NCBI GenBank assembly: GCA_003988855.1
Contig: QYAI01000119.1
Location: 1 to 64,000 of the forward strand
Length of the DNA stretch: 64,000 nucleotides
DNA from: Arachnopeziza araneosa
Lineage: Eukaryota; Ascomycota; Leotiomycetes; Helotiales; Arachnopezizaceae
Reading direction: 5' to 3'
Shown here: positions 9,698 through 20,126 of the stretch, one piece after another
Numbering within the stretch: the stretch's first letter is position 1
Layout of the letters: each line of letters begins with the position of its first letter
The notes under the pieces: generated by a model
What the model saw: only the letters and a program-made list of their open reading frames with translations
Told to the model about the DNA's origin: nothing
Databases searched by the model: none
Made by a program: the position numbers and the translations under genes

Positions 9698-10075
9698 TCA
9701 CGAAACGTCCATCTCATCATTGTGCGACTTTTCGGTTTTGGGTTTCGTAGTCTTAGGTGCATCTAAAGCATTGAATCAGCAAACCATAAAGCGGGAAGAG
9801 GGAGCAGGCATACCTGTCATCTGAACTTCGCCTTCCAGCTCCAATGCTCTCTCTACAGCTCTTTTTCTTGCATGTTCTCTTGCCTTCTCTACTTTTCGCG
9901 CCTTCTTACTCGAAAGTGGTGCCAGTGGGCCGCTGGTAGGGTGTAAAACGTTCGACTTTGCGGTCCCTCGAGGATTTTTGGATATTTTATTCACAGACTT
10001 TTGCTTCTGGACTTTGGCACGACTGGCAATCCGTCTCTGTTTATTTGGAACGTTGGGATTGCCTCTGGAAGGCAT
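9698..10075 (-). CDS. ALB1: Alb1-like ribosome biogenesis factor
   Basis: Two exons, 9814-10075 and 9698-9762, joined by a GTATGC...TTTAG intron, encode 108 residues. The protein is very basic. It starts MPSRGNPNVPNKQRRIASRA and has a central SSKKARKVEKAREHARKRA helix, the signature of the Alb1 family. Alb1 is the nucleocytoplasmic partner of Arx1 and Tif6 recycling on pre-60S ribosomal particles (known for yeast). The ATG lies only 237 bp from the divergently transcribed RVS161-like gene, so the two share a promoter region. Confidence 0.85.
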
Positions 10076-10312
10076 TTTAATGAGCGTTGAAAGGTTCTGC
10101 AGTCCTTGAAAAATGTTTCGTTCGCAATCACAAAAACTTTGGAGGGGTCGGAAAGCGGCGTTTCATTTTTCCGGATGCGGAAACTGCGCCACTATGAACT
10201 TCGTCACTGCCAAGTTGGCAGGCGCGTACAAACAAATATCTCACTGTACTCAATTCTGTTTTTGCTCTCCCTTTCCTAAAAGTATTTCCACAGAGTATTC
10301 GTATTCGCCATC

Positions 10313-11328
10313 ATGTCCTGGGCTGGTAAGTGTTTCTGCCAACTTGTACGATTACGCTTACGGTGGGATAGGATTTAAGAAAAATGTCAATCGCGCGACG
10401 ACCCAGGTGATGATGAAGACGGGTCATGTCGAGAAGACAAACGACAGAGATTATGAGGTTGAGGAGAGGTAAATGAACACCTCCAATTCAGAAAGACCGA
10501 GTTGCCAACAGAACGATCCAGACGTTACCGTACGATGGAGGCCGCTTCACTACGATTACAAAAGGAAGCGAAAGGGTATCTAGACTCTCTGAGAGGTGGG
10601 ATTCCCGGCGGCACGATGACAGAGATTAACCTCAATAGCAATGACGGCTTCACAGATGCGTATCGCTGAGACTATTGATGCCTTCTATGGTGATGCTGGA
10701 GCAAAAGATGGTGTTAGTCGAAGTTATAAGCAGGCTGTCGAGGATTTAGATGCAGAGACGATCAAAGCACTAGATGGCCCATATCGGTATTTGTAATATC
10801 CTCTCTTGAAACCTTTACTGACGAATAAAGTACAACCGTCTTGGAACCCATTTCCCGTTTCTGTGCCTACTTTCCTGATATCAATGAGTGTATGCATCCC
10901 GTTAATCTTCTTGGCAACGCTAACGACGTATAGGCATCAAGAAGCGAAATCACAAACTCCTCGATTACGATGCCATGCGTGCAAAGGTCAAGAAGCTCGT
11001 TGAGAAGCCAGACAAAGATGTTACCAAGCTCCCACGCGCAGAGAAAGAGACAGAGATGGCTAAGGCTGCTTATGAACAACTCAATGAGCAACTCTTCAGT
11101 GAACTTCCACAATTGATCGATCTACGAGTTCCATATCTTGACCCTAGTTTTGAAGCGCTTGTCAAGATTCAACTGCGGTTTTGCGCCGAGGCATACTCTC
11201 GAATGGCCCAGGTACAACAATATTTGGATGCAGACACTCGGGAACAATATGCACAAGGTCAGCTTGATAGTCGGGTGGAGCAGGTTCTGCAGGAGATTCG
11301 GGAGTTAAGCATTAGCGGAACGGTTTAG
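10313..11328 (+). CDS. RVS161: Rvs161/Hob3 BAR-domain protein
   Basis: Six exons: 10313-10325, 10372-10468, 10522-10595, 10639-10786, 10831-10889 and 10934-11328, giving 261 residues, the usual length. The first exon is only 13 nt (MSWAG start). Recognised by the highly conserved N terminus (GFKKNVNRATTQV) and by the rest of the BAR domain (RMAQVQQYLD, VEQVLQEIRELSI near the end). BAR homodimers or heterodimers with Rvs167 bind curved membranes at endocytic sites and help actin patch function. Every splice phase was checked and the frame closes. A very tight gene model. Confidence 0.96.
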
Positions 11329-11631
11329 GCTTGTAATACCAGGAGTTAGGCGTTCTAGAGGGTCTGCATCTGGTCATAGTTAAGGCACAGGTTTCTAAGC
11401 ACCCGATGTGGCTGCGTGCTGCGCCACAGTCCCAGAGTGAGTCAAAGAACCTGCGATGATGAAATGACAAAGCAGAGATCAGAAAGTTGATAAATGATCA
11501 ATGATTCCTCTTCTGAACTGCTTCCTGACTGGCAATGTTCATATCTGCGCAAAGTGCATTGCATTGCTATTTCCTCAAGTTACTGTTCTCAGCCTTGCAG
11601 CAATTTTCGGCAGGGTACGGTAACCTTAGAG
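11329..11631. other. Spacer between RVS161 and peptidyl-tRNA hydrolase
   Basis: The frame of the next gene is open back to 11494, but the extra 46 residues look like translated leader. I see no other feature. Confidence 0.5.
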
Positions 11632-12342
11632 ATGTCTCAGCCTAGTCCAAATCCCAAGCCAGAAAAATTGTCAAGACGGCAACGACGACGACAATCACCT
11701 ATTGAGGTCGAAAATGTTGATGATATGCCCAATGCTATAGCTTCTACACGTCTGGTCCCTCTAACCGTCTTCCCTCCTCCAGAAATGGCATCTTCCGTGC
11801 GCATACTCGTATGTTCAGTTGGAAATCCAGCCCCATACACAAATACCTTCCATTCGGCAGGACACAATGTCCTCTCCTCGATCGCGAATTCACTCGGGTA
11901 TACGTCTTTCCACAAATCGCGAGCGCACGGCAATGGTCTGCTTTCAACCGGGTCTGAATTCACACTCTGGCAGTCTTCATCCTACATGAATGTTTCTGGT
12001 ACTGGTGTGGCCGCTGCCTGGAAACAATTTGTCAAGGATGCACATGGAGAGCCCGCAAAACTTGTAGTTGTGCACGATGAACTGGAACTTCCTCTAGGGC
12101 AAGTGAAGGTTCGGAAAGGAACCGCAAGTGCCAAGGGACATAACGGATTAAAAAGCATAAATACATCGATTCGAGGAGATCTTTATACACGTATTGGAGT
12201 AGGCATTGGCAGACCAGAAAGCAGAGAGCCGGACGTCGTTGCGGCATATGTATTAAAGAAGATGAATGGGAACGAGAAGCTGAAAGTGGAGGGCTGTGCT
12301 GGGAAGGTTGTCGAAGAACTGCGGGCGATGAATGAGGGCTGA
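11632..12342 (+). CDS. PTH1: Peptidyl-tRNA hydrolase, bacterial Pth type
   Basis: A single exon of 236 residues from the ATG at 11632; an upstream in-frame ATG at 11494 would add an unlikely extension. After a basic, possibly mitochondrial N terminus, the Pth domain starts near residue 55. Conserved residues are visible: GNP (65-67), the AGHN His (about 78), MNVSG (119-123), HDELELPLG with the catalytic-dyad Asp (about 149) and GHNGLKS (169-175). The GIGRP motif follows. The enzyme cleaves peptide from prematurely released peptidyl-tRNA. E. coli His20, Asn68, Asp93 and Asn114 equivalents are all present, so it should be active. Confidence 0.93.
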   Translation: MSQPSPNPKPEKLSRRQRRRQSPIEVENVDDMPNAIASTRLVPLTVFPPPEMASSVRILVCSVGNPAPYTNTFHSAGHNVLSSIANSLGYTSFHKSRAHGNGLLSTGSEFTLWQSSSYMNVSGTGVAAAWKQFVKDAHGEPAKLVVVHDELELPLGQVKVRKGTASAKGHNGLKSINTSIRGDLYTRIGVGIGRPESREPDVVAAYVLKKMNGNEKLKVEGCAGKVVEELRAMNEG

Positions 12343-13652
12343 GAAGGTCAAGTTTGGAATGATTACCTTGGATACAATACTTGATAGTCCAAATTCTATC
12401 AAAAGACCCGAAACCACGAAGAAGGGATGTGCTGTCCTCGAAGCCCGATACAGATTATCGATGTGAACGATCAGAGGGGAGACATCTAAGGTTCAGTGGC
12501 CACACATGAGGAAGGGTTGGGGCTTTGTCAAACAGCGGGTCTATCCCACTTCCTGATGACTTCGAAGGTCGATGGAGATGAGTTGAACTATGTGAAGGTC
12601 GATGAACTGTACATTTTGGCTACGAAGTGGGGACCATATGGAAGACTATGTTAAAGCGATGTATACTACTTTGCAGAGCTTCTGTATAAAATTATAGAAG
12701 AGAAAAGGCGTGGCTACTTAACAGATCCGATTGAAATTAGTTTGGAATAATAAGTTTGGGTGTGGCGCTGAACTTCAATCGTTCCATTTCAAGTTCACAC
12801 TTTCCATGCCCGAATCGTATCTATGAATTCCGTACCCGTACAATTTCATCTCTTCCGTCCTACTAAGGTTTACGATACTCTCACAGAGAATCTGCACTTT
12901 AAGTTTATCTCTCCTGTTCTTGAATTAATACGGTCAAGTGGCTTGTGCAACCAAAGAGCGCTCTTAAACATGCGTTGAGTTTTGCCCCCTGACAAATTCC
13001 AGGGCTCATTATAGGGTTACGTCTCGAACTGCTGCAGTCTCATTCCATCAACTTTGGCACGTCTATTAACTGCTAGAAGGATTTCCAGTACTAATGATTT
13101 ATTCTCAAAGTATTCTTTCCGTTACGTCAGCGTTTTGTACGTCTACCCCAAGCGTGGTTAACTAAACGGTATGTAGTCACGGAAAGGGACAAATCATCTT
13201 GGGTAGAGTAATGCAATCTAATCAGGGGATTTCGAAAATCAAGAAGCGATTATGTATGCCAAAAAATTTGGTCCTGCTAGCACAAAGGCGTGGAGCAGGG
13301 GTTTTCCTTTGTGGCATGACCTAGAGACAAAAGAGACAAACCTCCGAGGTCCTCGGACAAGCAGGCACGCAGGTAAGATTCAGCGCCTCGAAAACCCAAG
13401 ACACAACCTCCAGCGTTCTGGATATAAGTCAAAGACACCTGCGAAGCTGAGGCTCCTAATCTATTACGAAGATTTGTCAAGTAGTACGTTTAACGTCTGC
13501 AATACGGAGGAGTTATTTTACTTTTCACATTTGCTTAGAACTAATGAGAGACAATCCTGCTTGCAACAGCGGCTTAAATGGCAGGAAATATCTGCTTGAC
13601 CCTGTAGTCCAAGTACATATGGATATGTCCACCCAGACCCGTCAGATTAAAT
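12343..13652. other. Gene-poor stretch before a Zn2Cys6 regulator
   Basis: Contains the 3' flank of the peptidyl-tRNA hydrolase and the promoter of the next gene. The open frame at 13252-13599 has no domain signal and is opposed by an equally good minus-strand frame. I see no gene. Confidence 0.6.
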
Positions 13653-15268
13653 ATGTTTTCGAAAGACCACGACACAGCATATAATGCGTGCTGGAGTTGC
13701 AAACAGGGCAAAAGGAGGTGTTCAAAAGAGCTCCCTGCATGCTCACGCTGTGTAAAGTCAGTGTTTCCTCTTCATTATATCTTTGCTAATGATTGGTCAA
13801 TACCAGACTGTTGATAAAATGTAATTACAATTACGCCAGGCCATATTTTGCGGCTGCAACTACAGCGAGCGACTCACCAGCGTCTTCTGCCGATAGCTAT
13901 GTGTCTACAGAGCTCCAACAGGCAGCCAAGACTCTTCAATCATTCCAAAACGTCAACTCAGTCATGCAATTCGAGAGAAATTTAGTGGTTCAGGTCGTAA
14001 ACAGTCTCAAGATGATTGAAGAAACTCCATCATCCATTATCACCAGGTACTTCCGTACAATTGATACTTGGCTACCTATTATATCACCCGAAAAATGGCT
14101 CGCCATCGCCGATTGCACCATCTTGGACGAGAATAATGACACTGCGTGTCTTCTACTCTGCATGTCGCTTATATGTCAGTTACCAGAATCCTTGGATGAA
14201 CCGAATCCAGATGGAAATCATATATATTTCGAGGCAAAAACCCTGCAAACATTCGGCACTGCAGGCGGAAAACCATCGCTTGAGATCATTCAGGCTGGAG
14301 TCCTTATGGCTCTGTATGAGCAAGGCCATGGAATGGTCGAGGCCGCCCAGATTACCATGGCGGTGTGTATGCGCATGGCAATTAAAGCAAGGAGCCAATA
14401 TGACTGCGACGGCGAGCTTCAGAATACAGAATTTGGAAACTTATGGTGGGGAATGATAATTCTAGAACGGTGAGTATCTGAGTCATATGTATATTTTCTC
14501 CCTAATTTGGTGAAGGCACCTAAATCAAACTCTTTCAGCCGGGGAGATTCGACTTCTTGATAGCTCGATAAGCAATGGACTGCCGTTTATGAAGCTTCCC
14601 ACTGATCGTGAGGCTGCTATCATACCCCCTCCCATCACTCGGCGAACAAAGTCAGGAATTTCTGCAGCTAGTCAACCCATGACTAGACTCGGGCCATTCT
14701 GCCGTGCTGCGGAAGCTGCTCATCTTATGGGAAAAGTTCTTGAGCTTGTGGCAGATCCGAACTTTACATCTCAGATTAACCAAAAAACGTCAACTCGACT
14801 TGATCAAGATTTACGAGATTTTGCCATGTCCTTGATGCAACAAAGTGTCAATGGCTGGGAGGAGTGTTGCGTTGCAATTGGAATTACATTCAGGTACTTC
14901 TAATTTTGATCCGATTTCCAAATTCCCCTAAACTTAATAGTGCGCTACTTTTGCTTCATCAACATACTTGGGAAGTGACCAGAAACATTCCAGGATACGA
15001 GGATCAAAGAGCCGTTGCAGAACTAGCTTTACGGTCTACTTCAAGGATGGTCATCGACATTTGTCACCGATTCTTAATGGACTTGGAATTTATCAATCTA
15101 CAAACTTTATCTCTACCCCCAATCTGCTCTATATATCGAACTATAATGTGTTATATTCAGTTCTCCGGTGAAGAATTCATGAATACAGAATGGATAGAGA
15201 ATATGAATGATTTAAGAGGAACCTTGGATTATTTTGGGAAAAGATGGAGTGTTGGAAGTAAGAATTAA
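13653..15268 (+). CDS. Zn(2)Cys(6) transcription factor
   Basis: Four exons: 13653-13756, 13807-14469, 14516-14893 and 14941-15268, encoding 490 residues. The zinc cluster is split by intron 1: Cys 13, 16, 23, 30, 33 and 40 (spacing x2, x6, x6, x2, x6) with the basic KQGKRR loop. The rest is helical with motifs usual in the fungal regulatory middle domain: LEIIQAGVLMALYEQGHG, WWGMIILER and the GLPFMKLPTDREA stretch. This is the short group of such regulators found in secondary-metabolite and catabolic clusters. It converges on a serine hydrolase gene 272 bp away, a possible target (inference). An earlier-looking 3' splice site at 14539 would introduce a stop and was not used. Confidence 0.88.
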
Positions 15269-15540
15269 AGCTGTCTGGAGAGTGAGCGAGGCTAATCATC
15301 GCAGAACACTATCTCGGGGTAATTGAGGATACTATAAACAAGGAGAAAGCTCTTCGGGAAAGCAATGACTTAGCGCTCTCTTTATTACGCGGATGAGCAA
15401 TCTTAGATGGATTATTTGCTTCATCGACAATGTTCGGTTGACAGAATTGGGGCTGGAATATGCTGTCTTGAGCTCAAGTACTGCAGCTTTTCCCATACTT
15501 TTTGCTCTCAAATTCTTCGTATTGCATTCCAACCGCGCCT

Positions 15541-16737
15541 TCACTCCTTCAAAGCATTGTATACCCACTTCGCACAAATCTCCCTCGCAAATGGGACCCG
15601 CTTTCTCCAATCTAGCTCATTGATAAACCCAATAGCCACCACATCCTGCACCGGATCAATCCAAAACCAGGTCCCAAACAAACCACCCCAGAAATAGCTC
15701 CCTATCCTTTGACTACTTATCTCGCTGATCTGCTTCTCCACGATGGCAACCCCAAGTCCGAAACCCAACCCGTCTATAACATGAGAGCCGATCTTCAAGC
15801 GTACGCCTGGCTCAAGCACGCTCATCCGCATCAACTCTATCGTGCTGGTCTTAAGATACCGCTTCCCCTCAAATTCGCCGCCGTTGAGCAGCATCTGTGA
15901 GAAGCGGAAATAGTCAATGGCGGTGGAGAGGATCGCCATGCCGCCGCCAATGAATTTAGGTCTCACGGTATTGTATGTCCCCTTCAGTGGAACGGACTCC
16001 AGCTTACCAGTGCCGTCGTCCTTGTGGTTGCTCACCAGACGGCGGAGCTCGGAAGCTGGCAGCACGAAGCCTGTATCGACCATTCCCAGGGGTGTGAAGA
16101 GTCGCTCTGCGAGAAAGTCGTCGAGGGGTTGACCGGTGACTTTCGCAATGATGTAGCCCTGGATATCGACGCTCGGCCCGTAGCGCCAGTCAGTGCCTGG
16201 CTGGAAATCCAGTGGCAATGTAGCTAAAATGTTGATCATATCCTGAAGATCCCCTTTTTTGAGATCATGAGCACCGGTGTACTCTGTCCGTCCCCAAAAG
16301 CCTGCAGTATGGCTCATGAGGTGCTTCATCTTCATGGGTGTCGTTTGCAGGACCAAGTCAGTCGCTCCATCGTCTCGCTTTTTTTTGACCTTGAGTTGTG
16401 CAAACTCCGGGATGAACTTGGAGACTGGATCTTCAAGTGCCCATTTGCCTTCCTCCCATAATATCATCATGGCGGCACCCATGATCGGCTTGAGCATTGA
16501 TGCGATCCGGTAGATGCTGTCGGTCTTGACGGGGGTTGGCAAAGGCGCTGAGATATCTTTCACCCCGTACGCGTCGCAATGGACGATTTCGCCATGGCGA
16601 GCGATTAAAGTCACCACATTGGCCAGCTTGCCGAGGTCTACTAGCTTGTGGAATTGACTATTGAACTCTGCGAGCCCTTGTTTGCTGAAACCTTGGATTG
16701 TTTCGGCACTGTTGGCGTCAGGGTCATTTCCTGGCAT
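15541..16737 (-). CDS. Beta-lactamase-fold serine hydrolase (class C / LovD-like)
   Basis: A single exon of 398 residues. The SxxK motif is SMLK (Ser80, Lys83) in the context IYRIASMLKPI. The second element is YGPSVDIQGYI, with Tyr as general base, and the third is near the C terminus in FWGGLFGTWFWIDP. These are the marks of the beta-lactamase-related family that includes esterases, EstB-type enzymes and the LovD transesterase. No signal peptide, so it is cytoplasmic. Substrate cannot be told. Convergent with a Zn2Cys6 regulator, an arrangement common in small metabolic clusters; no polyketide or peptide synthase is in the window. Confidence 0.88.
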   Translation of the reverse strand: MPGNDPDANSAETIQGFSKQGLAEFNSQFHKLVDLGKLANVVTLIARHGEIVHCDAYGVKDISAPLPTPVKTDSIYRIASMLKPIMGAAMMILWEEGKWALEDPVSKFIPEFAQLKVKKKRDDGATDLVLQTTPMKMKHLMSHTAGFWGRTEYTGAHDLKKGDLQDMINILATLPLDFQPGTDWRYGPSVDIQGYIIAKVTGQPLDDFLAERLFTPLGMVDTGFVLPASELRRLVSNHKDDGTGKLESVPLKGTYNTVRPKFIGGGMAILSTAIDYFRFSQMLLNGGEFEGKRYLKTSTIELMRMSVLEPGVRLKIGSHVIDGLGFGLGVAIVEKQISEISSQRIGSYFWGGLFGTWFWIDPVQDVVAIGFINELDWRKRVPFAREICAKWVYNALKE

Positions 16738-17091
16738 ACTGAGCGCCCTTGAAGTATATTGAGATCAACTTTGAAGATAGGGTTTTTTGCTAAAACATTA
16801 GAGACGAAAGAGTTTTGGCATACGTAATGAATGGAGCCACTATTGTCTCAAAGGTTCAGGTTCAGGAGCGGTCCGCTAAGAGTAAGACGGCACATCTAAC
16901 GCGCCGCTAATTTTAATGGAAAGCGAGAGCGAGGCTATGAAAGACGCGGGTGACTTTACTCAATATATTATACTCACAGGTAAATTTGTCTTTGTGAAGC
17001 ATTATTCATTCGCAATATCAAATAAACCTTTATCATCCCATCTAACAATCAATGTCACAAGCTCATTCATCATAATCCTGTCATTCTCTCC
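16738..17091. other. Promoter of the serine hydrolase / 3' flank of repeat membrane protein
   Basis: AT-rich spacer between two minus-strand genes. No gene seen; the frame at 16916-17227 runs antisense into the neighbour. Confidence 0.55.
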
Positions 17092-18612
17092 CTACCTTGG
17101 CACAAGATTAAAGCCTACCCCATCGACAAACACTTCTCTCTCCACAGTTCTTCCATTCCCGCTTGGATCTCTCATTTTCAGTGGCGGAAGTGGACTCAGA
17201 GGACTAACATCACCTACACCCCTGTGACCATCCCCGAATACACCTTTGGCTCTGACATTCCCACTCCGATTCTCCTTATTCTCAACCTCAATATTCCTCT
17301 GCGCAAAGCGGTTCTCGTATTTCGTCTGAAATCCCATCTTTTCCTCACTTCCCCACCTGTTACTTTGGCTTGCGATACTCATCTCCGACACTTTCGAGCG
17401 CTGACTTATGCTCCTCGCAATTCCGGGCGGCAACAGCGTATCTTCCATGCTTGGAAGGAGCGGCGACGGAGGATGGTACTCTGCCTTACCTAGACGGTGA
17501 TTGCGGAAGGAGCGGCGGATGAGAAACACGCAGACAATAAATATTGCGAGTACCCCGACTGTCTTTCTATCAGTTTCACGCCGGCCTGAAGAGAAGGGAG
17601 AGGGGGAAGATTTACCAGCTACTGATACTCCGATAATTGTAGGTGTGTTGCTATGCTTTGCCGACGTGGTAACAACACTGCTTGCCACTGTTCCAGCGCC
17701 GTTGTTCACGGTGCCTCCGTTTGTAGTTGTTGTTCCGCTACTGCTCCCTCCTGAGCCTGGGAGACTGACTGCTGAAGTCGAAGGCGCGTTTTCTGGGGCT
17801 GCGGTCACAGAAGTCAAAAGTGTGGATGGAAGGGTTGTTGATGGCTGTGCTTGAGTGATTGACGTCGTTGAGGATGCTGGGGGGTGTGATATAACGACCG
17901 ATGGAGCTTTGGTCGTCGATGCTGGAGGTGGCTGTGAGGTCGTTGAGGAAGCTGCTGGTGAATTGACTCCCGCTCCTAACGATGATGCCGGGGCGGAGGT
18001 GAGGCCAGATCCGACGCCGAGAAAGGTTGCGGATGTTCCGTCATTAGGATCAAGTCCAACTGATAGAAGAGGTGCTGAAGTTGATCCTGAGTTGGCGCCT
18101 AGGAGCGTGCTAGTGGGATTCACACCAAGGGATATGATAGGCGCTGATGTTGGCCCTACTCCTGCACCTATCAGATTTCCGGATGTGGGTGCCACGCCAA
18201 CTGAGAGCAAAGGGTCTGTAGATGGTCCAACACTAGCACCAAGAAGCGGCCCAGAGGTAGGAGCCAATCCAAGGGAGAGGAGAGGAGAGGATGTTGGTCC
18301 TATTTCCGCACCTAACAAGGCTCCTCCATCAGCAGCTGATGATGATGGTCCTAAATCACTTCCGCTTCCTACAGCTGATGATAGAAGACCACCGGCTACA
18401 CTTTCAACCTCTCCCAAAACTTCGCTACCGGCTGATGTTGTCGTTGCCTATAGAAACTTCAGTCATATATCCAAGCATTTAGAACTGTTACTCACGGGAG
18501 ACGTAGCAGACGTCGTTTCGCTTCCACCACCTAACAGCCCACCTAACAGTCCCCCATCTCGCCTCTCCGCAGCATCTTCAGCCACGCCTCTCTTCCAAAC
18601 ATTGACCCTCAT
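17092..18612 (-). CDS. Repeat-rich single-pass membrane protein, possible cell-wall sensor type
   Basis: Three exons: 18496-18612, 17616-18447 and 17092-17558, encoding 471 residues. The N terminus is Gly/Leu/Ser-rich. Residues from about 70 to 190 carry five degenerate repeats of some 24 residues, each with LLGxxxGPTSxPLLSLGxxPTS-like wording. A Ser/Thr/Pro-rich, probably O-glycosylated stalk follows, then one transmembrane helix formed across intron 2 (IIGVSVAVGVLAIFIVCVFLI) and a basic cytoplasmic tail starting RRSFR. The layout resembles fungal Mid2/Wsc-like surface sensors, but no known extracellular domain is seen. No signal peptide is obvious at MRVNVWKR, so a first exon may be missing. 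Splicing of intron 2 restores the membrane helix, strong support for it. Confidence 0.8.
17950..18400 (-). repeat. Coding tandem repeat, five ~70-bp units
   Basis: Degenerate units encode LLGxxxGPTSxPLLSLGxxPTS-type segments. The third to fifth units drift (STSAPLLSVG, LTSAPASSLG). Confidence 0.7.
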
Positions 18613-20126
18613 CCCAAAATCATTATATGAAAAAGCCAATTATAGAAAATAGAAGTCGAGGGTCCTGCCCAAAACTTAAATTGGATTAAATGAAGTATAA
18701 ATTGTTAAAAACAACCAAGGCAAAATCAAACATCAAGTTGCAGCAAAACAGAAATGGAAGAGGCGTGAACGGTTGTTTTATGCTGAAGGCCATTCAGCTT
18801 CCTCACCCTTGAAACTTGATATAATTAGCATATGCACTACCACCCACTCTACGCATCGGTATGTTTTAGCCCTTGCGGCCAGTGGCTCAAAGAAGAAAGA
18901 TCTCTACAAAATGACGAAACAGAATGGGCGACGCAGCCGTTAAGCCCGTCGCCAACACACTGTAGAAGGCTCGGGAAGAGAGAAGAAACTACGAAACAGG
19001 AGTTCGTGTTTGGGAGTTCAGATGTGGTTGTGAACATCTGTTCGCTTAACCCCCTACTGGCTCGCTAAAAGGCCTCAAACACTGCGGTTTACCCGCCCGT
19101 CTGTGCGGTTCATGCTTGACGGCAATACGGCGAACGAGTTCGATCTGATAAAAAAGCAACATATTCCATGCCGTGATTGACTGGTAGATCTTCAAATCAA
19201 GTAAAATGACGTCGCACAGCTGTGATATGTTTACACACCCAGTGCTGGCATGCCGCTGCTGGACTCGCAACCTAACTCCCGCTTGGCGGTTTGACGTGTT
19301 GTAGATGGATTGGGAAGGAGCGGCAGAGTGTGTATAAAAGAGGGTTTCACTTCTAGATTCTCTCTTAAAGAATCAACCTCCTTCTACCTACCCATCAATA
19401 TACCTTCTATTTCTCGTGTATTCCTAACTTTACTCAGCGTGTGATTTAATTTGTGCATGAATATAAGCCTTGAAATCCAAATTTATACTTCGTGATCTCC
19501 ATAGAAAGGTTGAAGTGCTGCAGTGTCACATGTCCTTCCCTTTACATAATAACATCCTCCATGTCTGTAGTACAAAGTTGAATCTAAACGAAACAGATAA
19601 GCCACTCTGATCCGCAATATAATTGAACGATAATATCGTTCAGCTTTAATTCCATGAGGTCAATCGCCAATTCCCTGTTCCTAATACTCTGAACGTCACA
19701 CTTCCAGACCAACTGCAGCACGTGATTAGTTATTGCAACCTATTGGCCGACTCCAATACAAAATGTATCATATTCCGAATGGCATCAATAGTCTCATTGT
19801 TTCACTTCTTTCTACAAAATTCTTATCTCAACAAGGCAATCTGCTACTACTCATCCTTAGTTTAGGACTTTAAGGGTCAGATATTACGAAAATGAGATAG
19901 GCGTTATACGACCAAAGTTTGGCCAAAGAAACTTAGCGCTCGCCTTTCATTATCTTATTGATATAGAAATGACACTGAGTGTTAGCTTAAGAGCATCCGA
20001 TCTAAGGGTGTACCTTTATCATTTCCCAGAGGTACCTCGTGATAAATTAAAATAAACTCAAACTTGGATTAAGATCATCTCATGTAACGTAGTATATTTA
20101 CATCTTTTCTTAGAAATGCTCTCCTG
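18613..20126. other. Long intergenic region with an orphan promoter
   Basis: No protein-coding frame of quality. The main feature is a good TATA box at 19333-19340 followed by a pyrimidine-rich leader but no open frame. The rest is AT-rich. Confidence 0.55.
19333..19340 (+). promoter_or_regulatory. Orphan TATA box with pyrimidine-rich leader
   Basis: TATAAAAG is followed by GTTTCACTTCTAG, CTCTCTT and CTTCTACCTACCC blocks typical of fungal transcription starts and leaders. The first ATG after it (about 19458) opens only a frame of about ten codons. A short noncoding transcript or the front end of a lost gene is possible. Confidence 0.4.

Noticed and set aside
13252..13599. 115-codon plus-strand frame
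   Set aside because: A minus-strand frame of similar quality covers it and neither shows a motif.
14516..14545. CTTTCAG acceptor at about 14539 for the Zn2Cys6 gene
   Set aside because: It leads to a stop after a few codons; the GAAG acceptor at 14515 keeps the frame.
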